5,967 nt of DNA. It comes from an uncultured Bacteroidales bacterium (lineage in GTDB: Bacteria; Bacteroidota; Bacteroidia; Bacteroidales; UBA932). The stretch lies in contig CAMJHW010000092.1 in the NCBI GenBank assembly GCA_946405645.1, positions 1 to 5,967 on the forward strand, in the 5' to 3' direction. The position numbers were made by a program, and so were the translations under genes. The notes under the pieces were generated by a model that was given only the letters and a program-made list of their open reading frames with translations, was not told the origin of the DNA and made no database searches. Below are positions 1-5,293 of the stretch, piece after piece; within the stretch, counting starts at the first letter, position 1; every line of letters begins with the position of its first letter.

Positions 1-761
1 CCCGCTATATCGAGGACAAGTCCGCGCAGTACGGCTATACCGTGCTGTTCTGCTCCTCGGACGAGAATGCCGAGAAGCTGGCTTCCGTGATCGATACCGT
101 GCTGGCCTATAATATCGACGGACTCATCGTGGCGCCGGTTCCCGGCGGCCGCGACGCCATCTCCAAGGCCATCGATTCCAAGGTCCCCGTGGTCCTTCTC
201 GACCGCGACATCGAGGGTATGGAAGGAGTCGGCAAGGTCCTTCTGAACGACGTCGAGGCGGGAGACATGGCCACCGAGTTCCTTATCGGCAACGGCTACC
301 GCAAGATCGAGATGATCTCCTACGACCTGGATATCTCCAGCATTTCGGAGCGCGCCGAAGGCTATCGCCGGACCATGGCCGCCCACGGGCTGGAAAGCCG
401 CGTGGACACCATCACCTACGGCGATACGCAGAAGCGCCTGCCGAGTATCATCAAGGATGCCATGGAGCGCGGCGTGGAGGCATTCTTCCTTCCGACATAT
501 TCCCTTACCGCGCTGGTCATCGCCGTGATGAACGAGCTTCACCTGCGCACTCCGAGGGACCTGGGTATCGTCGCGTTCGACGAGAGCGATCTCTATCGTC
601 TCGGCCCAAGCACCATCGCGCATATCGTCCAGCCGCTTCGCGAGCTGGGCGAGAAATCCTTCGAGGTGCTGCATTCGATGATCGAGAACGAACCTTGCGA
701 AACAACCATCATCCTCAAGCCGGAACTTGTTCCGGGAGGATCGGTCACAAAAAAGGCTTAG
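1..761 (+). CDS. LacI/GalR-family transcriptional regulator, 5' partial
   Basis: This is the effector-binding part of a LacI-family repressor. The reading frame is open to the left edge: codons from base 3 read RYIEDKSAQYGYTV, a typical start of the periplasmic-binding-protein-like domain. The DNA-binding helix-turn-helix and hinge therefore lie upstream of the window, and an internal GTG at 42 is not the real start. About 252 residues are visible. Family landmarks are the VPVVLLDRD segment, LLNDVEAGDMATEFL, the ERAEGYRRTM helix, LGIVAFDESD, and the C-terminal IVQPLRELGEKSFEVL. The chain ends in ELVPGGSV followed by KKA. Such proteins are cytoplasmic and usually sense a sugar or nucleoside. 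The ligand cannot be read here because the likely target genes lie upstream. It converges on the SAH hydrolase homologue, and its stop codon lies inside the shared terminator stem. Confidence 0.9.
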   Translation, partial: RYIEDKSAQYGYTVLFCSSDENAEKLASVIDTVLAYNIDGLIVAPVPGGRDAISKAIDSKVPVVLLDRDIEGMEGVGKVLLNDVEAGDMATEFLIGNGYRKIEMISYDLDISSISERAEGYRRTMAAHGLESRVDTITYGDTQKRLPSIIKDAMERGVEAFFLPTYSLTALVIAVMNELHLRTPRDLGIVAFDESDLYRLGPSTIAHIVQPLRELGEKSFEVLHSMIENEPCETTIILKPELVPGGSVTKKA

Positions 762-779
762 GGTTTTCCTAAGCCTTTT
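751..779. terminator. bidirectional intrinsic terminator between convergent genes
   Basis: AAAAGGCTTAG (751-761) and CTAAGCCTTTT (769-779) form a perfect 11-bp stem around a 7-nt loop. The stem starts inside the last codons of the LacI gene and includes its TAG stop. Transcripts from either strand end the hairpin in a U-rich tract, so it can terminate both the regulator (+) and the SAH hydrolase homologue (-), whose stop codon begins 4 nt beyond it. Confidence 0.85.
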
Positions 780-782
780 CTT

Positions 783-2036
783 TTATTCCCCGTACAGATA
801 CCACCGCTGTTCCGGAGTGAGCACGTCGATCTCGCAGCCCCAGGACGCGAGCTTGCGCTCCGCGACGGTGCGGTCGATCTCTTCCGGTACGTCTATGGCC
901 ATGCGGCCCCTTTCGCGCGGAAGGGCGTCGCGGTGATCCGCGAGCCAGCGGGCGCTCAGGGCCTGGATGGCGAAGGACATGTCCATGATTTCGGCCGGAT
1001 GGCCGTCGCCCGCCGCCAGGTTGACGAGGCGGCCTTCCGCGAGGATATAGATCTTGTTTCCGTTTTCGAGGGTGTACGCCATGATGTTGCGGCGGGCGGG
1101 CTTTTTAGAGACGGCCAGCTTCGCGAGCCCGGCGACATCGACTTCGCAGTCGAAGTGGCCGGCGTTGCAGCAGATGGCGCCGTCCTTCATCGCGAGGAAG
1201 TCCTCGCGGGTGATGACGCCGTCGCAGCCGGTCACGGTGATGAAGAAGTCGCCCAGAGGGGCCGCCTGGCGCATCTTCATCACGCTGAAGCCGTCCATCA
1301 CGGCCTCCATGGCCTTGACGGGGTTCACTTCCGTGACGATCACCTGGGCGCCGAGGCCCTTGGCGCGCATCGCGACGCCCTTGCCGCACCAGCCGTAGCC
1401 GGCCACGACTACGGTTTTGCCGGCCACGATGAGATTCGTGGTGCGGTTGATGCCGTCCCATACGGACTGGCCGGTGCCGTAGCGGTTGTCGAAGAAGTGC
1501 TTACACTCGGCGTTGTTTACCAGCACCATCGGAATGGCGAGCTTGTGATCGCGGTCGAGGCGCTGGAGGCGGAGGATACCCGTAGTGGTCTCCTCGCAAC
1601 CGCCGATGACCTGCGGTATCAACTGCGGGAACTCCGTGTGGAGGAGGTGGACGAGGTCGCCGCCGTCATCGATGATGACGTTCGGCCCGACTTCGATCAC
1701 CCGCCTGCAGTGGCTTGCGTACTCCTCGGGAGTGGCATCGTACCAGGCGAAGACGTTCAGCCCGGCATGCACCAGGGCGGCGGCGACGTCGTCCTGCGTG
1801 GACAGCGGATTGCTGCCCGTGACGAACATTTCTGCGCCTCCGGCCGCCAGGACCTCGCAGAGGTACGCGGTCTTGGCCTCCAGATGGACCGACAAGGCTA
1901 TTTTCAGGCCCTTGAAGGGCTGTTCAGCCTTGAACTCGTCCTCCAGGCCATTGAGCAGCGGCATGTGATGCCTGACCCACTCTATCTTCATTTCTCCGTC
2001 CGGCCACAGGGCCGCGTTCCTGATTTCGCTTGCCAT
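783..2036 (-). CDS. ahcY: S-adenosylhomocysteine hydrolase homologue, short archaeal/Thermotoga-like type (possible S-inosylhomocysteine hydrolase)
   Basis: This cytoplasmic NAD-dependent enzyme of the methyl cycle splits S-adenosylhomocysteine (or its inosyl analogue) into the nucleoside and homocysteine. The 417-residue chain lacks the roughly 40-residue insertion of classical bacterial enzymes. Conserved positions, aligned by eye to the human enzyme, are H51, D123-D124 (DDGGD), E149 (EETTTG), K179 and D183-N184, the Rossmann motif GYGWCGKG (213-220), H294 (GHFD) and H346 (GHP). The purine-site motif is HLEAK (51-55), not HxTxE/Q. The C-terminus is WYLYGE rather than the usual KPxxYRY. The first ATG fits because residues 16-30 (MKIEWVRHHMPLLNG) match the family N-terminus a short way in. 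No Shine-Dalgarno sequence is evident. It lies 57 nt behind the HAD gene on the same strand, so co-transcription is plausible. Family assignment is secure; the substrate is inference. Confidence 0.93.
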   Translation of the reverse strand: MASEIRNAALWPDGEMKIEWVRHHMPLLNGLEDEFKAEQPFKGLKIALSVHLEAKTAYLCEVLAAGGAEMFVTGSNPLSTQDDVAAALVHAGLNVFAWYDATPEEYASHCRRVIEVGPNVIIDDGGDLVHLLHTEFPQLIPQVIGGCEETTTGILRLQRLDRDHKLAIPMVLVNNAECKHFFDNRYGTGQSVWDGINRTTNLIVAGKTVVVAGYGWCGKGVAMRAKGLGAQVIVTEVNPVKAMEAVMDGFSVMKMRQAAPLGDFFITVTGCDGVITREDFLAMKDGAICCNAGHFDCEVDVAGLAKLAVSKKPARRNIMAYTLENGNKIYILAEGRLVNLAAGDGHPAEIMDMSFAIQALSARWLADHRDALPRERGRMAIDVPEEIDRTVAERKLASWGCEIDVLTPEQRWYLYGE

Positions 2037-2094
2037 ATGATGTTTATTATATAGTGTTCGTCGTTATCGTCATCCCTTTGCAATGGAGAAGGGC

Positions 2095-2718
2095 CTATTC
2101 TTCCGCCAGCAACTTTTCCGCTTCTGCCGCGATGTCCATCCCTGGCCTTAGCCAGAGCGTCCTTATGCCCGCAGCCTGCGCCGCTTCGATGTTGTCAGCG
2201 GCATCGTCGATGAACAGGATTTCCTCCGGCGGCAGCCCTATACTTTTTATGACGTGCGCATACACCTTCGCCGACGGCTTGAGCATCTTCATCTCGTATG
2301 AATAGAACTCCTTTCTGAAAACCTCTTTCGGATCCAGACCGTTATCCTTCATCATCTCGCAGAAATAGGCCCGTGAAATAGGATTGTTGTTGCTGAGGAC
2401 ATACAGGTCGTAGCGGCCTTTCAGCGAGCGGATGAACTCCAGTGAGTCCAGCTCAAGCCCGTCCAGTAAGGAGCAGAAGCAATAGCGGACCGTTTCCAGT
2501 GTCGTGCCGGGGCGGCTATGCTTCAGGCACTCGCGGTAGAAGTCCTCCGGTTGCGTGAGGCCCTCTTCAAGGTCGCTGATGAATCCCTTCTGGTGGAACC
2601 TGTCCAGGTAGTCCTCAATGTCCGTGAACCCGGCGAGCTCCTTGAAGTTGCCTATGCAAGTGCCCATATCCAGCCTCACGATCACTCCTCCCATATCGAA
2701 AACAACTGCCTTTATCAT
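2095..2718 (-). CDS. HAD-superfamily hydrolase, YihX-like phosphatase
   Basis: This is a 207-residue HAD subfamily IA enzyme, probably a cytoplasmic phosphatase of small phosphorylated metabolites such as sugar phosphates. Motif I is FDMGGVIV with nucleophile D8. The usual second aspartate two residues later is Gly10, as in YihX-type glucose-1-phosphate phosphatases (FDLGNV). Motif II is VLSNNN (S109), motif III is the lysine of MLKPSAKVY (K147), and motif IV is ILFIDDAADNIEAA (D171-D172). Residues of about 18-90 form the helical cap. Length is normal for the family. The gene has a good -7 box about 50 nt upstream, overlapped by an inverted repeat that may be an operator. The SAH hydrolase homologue follows on the same strand. 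The substrate cannot be deduced, and a link to the methyl cycle would rest on position only. Confidence 0.9.
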   Translation of the reverse strand: MIKAVVFDMGGVIVRLDMGTCIGNFKELAGFTDIEDYLDRFHQKGFISDLEEGLTQPEDFYRECLKHSRPGTTLETVRYCFCSLLDGLELDSLEFIRSLKGRYDLYVLSNNNPISRAYFCEMMKDNGLDPKEVFRKEFYSYEMKMLKPSAKVYAHVIKSIGLPPEEILFIDDAADNIEAAQAAGIRTLWLRPGMDIAAEAEKLLAEE

Positions 2719-2770
2719 ATCTGTCTCGTTCGTTTCACTATAACTGTTCCGTTCATTTCATTCAAGGATG

Positions 2771-2778
2771 CAAAGATA
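2771..2778 (-). promoter_or_regulatory. Bacteroidetes -7 promoter element for the HAD gene
   Basis: On the minus strand TATCTTTG followed by CA matches the Bacteroidetes primary sigma factor -7 consensus TAnnTTTG exactly. It lies 52 nt before the HAD start codon, giving a leader of roughly 45 nt. No perfect TTG is found at the expected -33 distance, where the sequence reads TTT at a 20-nt spacing. The -33/-7 spacer is occupied by an inverted repeat. Confidence 0.7.
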
Positions 2779-2783
2779 CGGAT

Positions 2784-2801
2784 TTTCCCGGTATCGGGAA
2801 A
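2784..2801. promoter_or_regulatory. 18-bp inverted repeat over the HAD promoter, candidate operator
   Basis: TTTCCCG (2784-2790), a 4-nt spacer GTAT, then CGGGAAA (2795-2801) make perfect 7-bp arms. The repeat begins 5 bp upstream of the HAD -7 box and covers the -33 to -7 spacer, where a bound dimeric repressor would block RNA polymerase. There is no T-run beside it, so a terminator is unlikely. The binding protein is unknown. Confidence 0.45.
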
Positions 2802-2845
2802 CACCGTTCTCTTCGGCTTGTCTGATGTCTGTCAGATGTTTTCCG

Positions 2846-2923
2846 GGCCCGTTTCGTGCGTTTTTCGGCCCGCCTGCCGCTCCTCCTGTCCCTCCCGGCC
2901 CGTTTCGTGCGTTTTCTGGCCCG
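2846..2923. repeat. two 27-bp direct repeats in the divergent intergenic region
   Basis: Copies at 2846-2872 and 2897-2923 share 25 of 27 bases. Both begin GGCCCGTTTCGTGCGTTTT and end GGCCCG, differing only in TC versus CT. They are 51 bp apart from start to start, about five helical turns. The first copy is bounded by GGGCC and GGCCC, which could pair. They lie between the HAD promoter (-) and the tRNA-Leu promoter (+). They could be protein-binding sites or a dispersed intergenic repeat; the window alone cannot decide. Confidence 0.7.
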
Positions 2924-2953
2924 ATCCGCACGTACGGCATCTCACCGAGGTGC

Positions 2954-2982
2954 TTGTTATCCCCAAGTTTTTCCTATATTTG
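2954..2982 (+). promoter_or_regulatory. Bacteroidetes promoter for tRNA-Leu
   Basis: TTG at 2954-2956, an 18-nt spacer and TATATTTG at 2975-2982 fit the Bacteroidetes consensus TTG-N17-23-TAnnTTTG. The -7 box ends 12 nt before the mature tRNA 5' end, so the leader would be only a few nucleotides long. Confidence 0.85.
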
Positions 2983-2994
2983 CATCGTGAAACC

Positions 2995-3079
2995 GCCCTG
3001 GTGGTGAAATGGTAGACACGAGGGACTTAAAATCCCTTGGCCCGAAACGGCCGTGCGGGTTCGATTCCCGCCCGGGGCA
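2995..3079 (+). tRNA. tRNA-Leu (anticodon UAA)
   Basis: The sequence folds into an 85-nt class II tRNA. The acceptor stem pairs GCCCTGG (2995-3001) with CCGGGGC (3072-3078), with one U-G wobble, and the discriminator base is A3079. The anticodon stem AGGGA/TCCCT encloses loop CTTAAAA with anticodon TAA at 3028-3030, which reads UUA/UUG leucine codons. A long variable arm (TGGCCCGAAACGGCCG) is typical of tRNA-Leu. The T-arm is GCGGG-TTCGATT-CCCGC. CCA is not encoded, since the next bases are CT, so the CCA-adding enzyme must complete the end. It has its own promoter and terminator. Confidence 0.97.
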
Positions 3080-3081
3080 CT

Positions 3082-3134
3082 AATCAGACCTTGTAAGTTG
3101 TTCATTTACAAATACTTTACAAGGTCTGATTTTT
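3082..3134 (+). terminator. intrinsic terminator downstream of tRNA-Leu
   Basis: AATCAGACCTTGTAA (3082-3096) pairs perfectly with TTACAAGGTCTGATT (3117-3131), and T residues continue to 3134. The stem is 15 bp with a 20-nt loop, longer than usual. A second TTACAA at 3106-3111 could compete for the top of the left arm. It starts 3 nt after the mature tRNA end, so it most likely ends the tRNA transcript. Confidence 0.75.
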
Positions 3135-3309
3135 AGCATTCACCAATTTTGGCCACAATTTGGACACGTTTTGAAATGCCCGGGAATGTGATTCCAAGCC
3201 GGTCGGCAAACTTCTCTTTTACCTTCGGTTTTTGCGTGCAACGGAACCGATTGACTATTAAAAAATTAAACGACTGCCCTATACGGAAATAGCAACAGGA
3301 TGTAAGCAT
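3133..3309 (-). CDS. doubtful 58-residue ORF, possibly a gene remnant
   Basis: The ORF runs from ATG at 3309 to TAA at 3135-3133 and encodes 58 residues. The C-terminal half looks protein-like, basic and of mixed composition, containing KPKVKEKFADRLGI and ISKRVQIVAKIGEC. The N-terminal part is cysteine-rich and hydrophobic (LTSCCYFRIG) and looks less natural, and it spans an AT-rich stretch near 3259-3268. I recognise no family. No promoter or ribosome-binding site is visible, and the stop codon falls in the tRNA terminator's T-run. It may be chance, a small protein, or the tail of a gene lost next to the tRNA. Apart from this, 3135-3363 holds nothing I can support. Confidence 0.2.
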   Translation of the reverse strand: MLTSCCYFRIGQSFNFLIVNRFRCTQKPKVKEKFADRLGITFPGISKRVQIVAKIGEC

Positions 3310-3363
3310 AAGATGTTGAACATCAGGCTATTGCACTGCACGGTCGCCAATGCAGCCAAGAAT

Positions 3364-3702
3364 CTATTTTTTCCTTTCTGTCATCGGATTCCTTTTGGAC
3401 TTGGGCCTAGGAAGGGCGGGTACGGTCGCTTTTATAATGGCTGCCAGATAGTCCCTGTCATCCACGTCGGTAATCAGGAAATGCTCCTTGGCCCCCGGGT
3501 AAGGGGGGCGCATCACGACCTCTTTCAACAGAGCGGCGCCTTGAGACGTGGGCTTGATATACAGATTGTTATCACAGATCAAACCGAACAAGGTGCCGTC
3601 ACAGAAGATGCAATAGTCTCCCATCATCTTCTTGACGACGATTTCCCCGGCGTCCGAACACTGGTCAATGATGTATTGTACGAAGTCTGGATTGCAAGCC
3701 AT
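3364..3702 (-). CDS. TfoX N-terminal-domain protein
   Basis: This is a 112-residue stand-alone TfoX_N protein. The pattern is a first helix (NPDFVQYIIDQC), then EIVVKKMMGDYCIFCDGTLFGLICDNNLYIKP (residues 20-51), a short helix, and PPYPGAKEHFLITDVDDRDYLAAII (66-90). It ends in a basic proline-rich tail. Proteobacterial TfoX/Sxy regulates competence, but single-domain homologues like this are widespread, their role is unclear, and no DNA-binding motif is evident. The start chosen is ATG at 3702, MACNPDF. A start 15 codons earlier would overlap the GyrI-like gene and add an unlikely N-terminus. The ATG lies 5 nt after that gene's stop, which indicates one operon and probably translational coupling. 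Confidence 0.85.
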   Translation of the reverse strand: MACNPDFVQYIIDQCSDAGEIVVKKMMGDYCIFCDGTLFGLICDNNLYIKPTSQGAALLKEVVMRPPYPGAKEHFLITDVDDRDYLAAIIKATVPALPRPKSKRNPMTERKK

Positions 3703-3707
3703 ATGTA

Positions 3708-4340
3708 TTACATCTTTTTTATGGGGTGCCGTATCACTGTCTTCCAATTCTCCGGGGCGACCTTGCGGGCGTCGGAGAGATAAATCTCGTGGTGGAGACG
3801 TGTCGCAGAAAGATCAGTCATATAGTCATTCTCCGCCAGGAACTTATCCATGAGTGCAACCGATGCCGGTTCGTTGTCATAAAGGCCGACATGCATGATC
3901 TGCACGCATAGCCCTTCGTTGATGGTCAGGAACTCCACACAGGAACAATCTATCTTTTTCTTCTTGGAGGCGGTATGGACCGCCCATTCAAAATCTGCCA
4001 GGGTGATGAAGTCCGGCAGTCGGATGACGGAAATCCAGCAGAAGGTCGATTTGTCAGTATAATCTATACCATCAACGCCTTCCTGCCACCAGAACCCTTC
4101 CAGCGGCGGAACCACATAGTCGTAGAAGCCTTCGATACGATGGTCCGTCTTGTAGCTCATCTTCAAGGTGTAGGCAACGGTATACAGGACGCCGATGGCT
4201 CGCTGATATGCGCCATCTTCATCGTTGGGATTGCCCTTGCCGCGCACGGCGATGTAATTCGCCTTGGGAACAGTCACTATAACCGGTTTTTCCGGCGGGA
4301 GATAAAACTCCTTGTATTCCTTCTTGAAATCAAAGGCCAT
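3708..4340 (-). CDS. GyrI-like small-molecule-binding domain protein
   Basis: This is a 210-residue single-domain GyrI-like protein, close to the full-length form seen in Firmicutes and Bacteroidetes such as Listeria Lin2189. Visible family blocks are FYLPPEKPVIVTVPKANY (12-29), RGKGNPND (33-40), the helix AIGVLYTVAYTLK (48-60), VPPLEGFWW (77-85), VIRLPDFIT (105-113), QIMHVGLYDNEPAS (147-160) and HHEIYLSDARK (183-193). GyrI-like domains bind small hydrophobic or cationic compounds. From memory, some stand-alone members hydrolyse cyclopropane-containing DNA-alkylating antibiotics using conserved aromatic and acidic residues, and the Trp pair at 84-85 and Glu185 are candidates. No helix-turn-helix is attached, so it is not an AraC-type regulator. 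It starts 41 nt after the membrane-protein gene with no -7 box in the gap, suggesting co-transcription. Confidence 0.88.
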   Translation of the reverse strand: MAFDFKKEYKEFYLPPEKPVIVTVPKANYIAVRGKGNPNDEDGAYQRAIGVLYTVAYTLKMSYKTDHRIEGFYDYVVPPLEGFWWQEGVDGIDYTDKSTFCWISVIRLPDFITLADFEWAVHTASKKKKIDCSCVEFLTINEGLCVQIMHVGLYDNEPASVALMDKFLAENDYMTDLSATRLHHEIYLSDARKVAPENWKTVIRHPIKKM

Positions 4341-4381
4341 CTTTTTGAACTTTTATTATGAGGAATCCGAATTTGAACGGG

Positions 4382-5212
4382 TCAATTATTGTTCAGCAGG
4401 CTGTTCAACTGCCGGGCATAGTCAAGGTTGGAGTCGATGGATTCCTTGTCCGGATAAGGCTTCAAGAATACGGAATAATCCGGCTCTGGATCCTCCTCGA
4501 TGGCAACGTCTGCACGTGCATCTGTAAAAGCAAGCACCTCTTCCTCTGGAATTCCTATCAGTTTCATGTTCTTGCGGTTCATACGCCGCAGATTGTCCGA
4601 ACAGTAAGCGAGCCATGCCTTATGTGAGTTGGGCATTTGCAACTGTCTCCGTACTAGCTCATCCATGAGCAACTTCTCAGTAAAGCATGAGCCGGGATAA
4701 TCCGAATAATGATTGAAGATCCGCTCCTGATGTCCGGCATATTCGAGGGCATCCTTATTGATTTCCTCTTCGATCCAGTTCATATAGGAGAAACAGGCTC
4801 CAACGTTGTCCACGAACCGAAAACTCCCCAGATTCTTCCAAGTGTCTATGTTACTGCTGAAGATGGTTTCGGCAGTATTGTCATGGCGAATGATCGGTGC
4901 TTGGAAAACCTCCTGTACAGCATCTTCAAAGGGGTCATCGCCAAGTCTTGCGACTTCGTCTATCGGCAGCCGGAGCAGCCAGACGGCGATACTGTCCATA
5001 CGGTCCCAGTCTTTCGCCGATTCATCCAAGGTCCGGGCAAACGACTCGATGCTGCTCATGACCATCAGGGCAGTGAGCTTGCGCTCTTTTTTCTGATTGT
5101 TCCGTTCTACCAGTTTGCTCGTGCCGAAGGTTAAAACAATGGAAACGGTAGTGGCAAGGATGGCGACAACAAAATCCTTCCACCAGTTCCTGTCAAAGAA
5201 TTTGTTTGGCAT
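4382..5212 (-). CDS. unrecognised single-pass membrane protein
   Basis: I do not recognise a named family. The product is 276 residues from ATG at 5212 (MPNKFFDRNWWKD). One hydrophobic helix at about residues 13-34 (VVAILATTVSIVLTFG core) is followed by a basic stretch (RNNQKKERK). The rest, about 230 residues, is polar and mostly helical by appearance, with IFSSNIDTWKNLGSFRFVD at 117-135 as the most family-like block, and an acidic region at 238-246. Basic residues directly after the helix suggest a cytoplasmic C-terminal domain. An upstream ATG at 5251 would add 13 residues but overlaps the -7 promoter box, so it is rejected. The GyrI-like and TfoX-like genes follow at 41 and 5 nt, so this is probably the first gene of a three-gene operon. 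Confidence 0.75.
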   Translation of the reverse strand: MPNKFFDRNWWKDFVVAILATTVSIVLTFGTSKLVERNNQKKERKLTALMVMSSIESFARTLDESAKDWDRMDSIAVWLLRLPIDEVARLGDDPFEDAVQEVFQAPIIRHDNTAETIFSSNIDTWKNLGSFRFVDNVGACFSYMNWIEEEINKDALEYAGHQERIFNHYSDYPGSCFTEKLLMDELVRRQLQMPNSHKAWLAYCSDNLRRMNRKNMKLIGIPEEEVLAFTDARADVAIEEDPEPDYSVFLKPYPDKESIDSNLDYARQLNSLLNNN

Positions 5213-5238
5213 AGTTATAACTCGATTTTTCTGACTCT

Positions 5239-5246
5239 CAAAGGTA
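5239..5246 (-). promoter_or_regulatory. Bacteroidetes -7 promoter element for the membrane-protein operon
   Basis: TACCTTTG on the minus strand fits TAnnTTTG and lies 26 nt before the ATG at 5212. No clean TTG sits at the -33 distance; an approximate TTCTG lies about 23 nt upstream. Its position shows that the ATG at 5251 is not a translation start from this promoter. Confidence 0.55.
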
Positions 5247-5293
5247 AACATTATTCTCTGGACACTGCAGAACTTGATTGATTCTTTCTATTA

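Noticed and set aside
933..2054. 373-codon open frame on the plus strand opposite the SAH hydrolase homologue
   Set aside because: It is the antisense shadow of a GC-rich gene. Its composition is rich in Val, Ala, Asp, Glu and His with no family motif, while the minus-strand frame has all SAH hydrolase motifs.
2037..2094. possible separate promoter for the SAH hydrolase homologue (TATATAAT near the start codon)
   Set aside because: It does not match TAnnTTTG, lies only about 10 nt from the ATG, and the nearest TTG is 27 nt away. It is better read as an AT-rich leader.
2821..2840. TCTGA/TCAGA inverted repeat near the first 27-bp repeat
   Set aside because: The arms are only 5 bp and there is no promoter or T-run at a meaningful distance, so it could be chance.
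2758..2940. 60-codon minus-strand ORF with a repeated GPxNARNGPG peptide
   Set aside because: The peptide repeat is a by-product of the 27-bp DNA repeats, and the ORF runs through the HAD -7 box. I keep the DNA repeat and not the protein.
2518..3015. 165-codon plus-strand open frame
   Set aside because: It overlaps the HAD gene start, both promoters, the 27-bp repeats and the tRNA 5' part, and its translation resembles no protein family.
3316..3363. terminator for the TfoX-like gene
   Set aside because: Only a 5-bp CTGCA/TGCAG stem without a following T-run was found on the minus strand.
3313..3783. 156-codon plus-strand ORF
   Set aside because: It is antisense to the TfoX-like and GyrI-like genes and has no recognisable motif.
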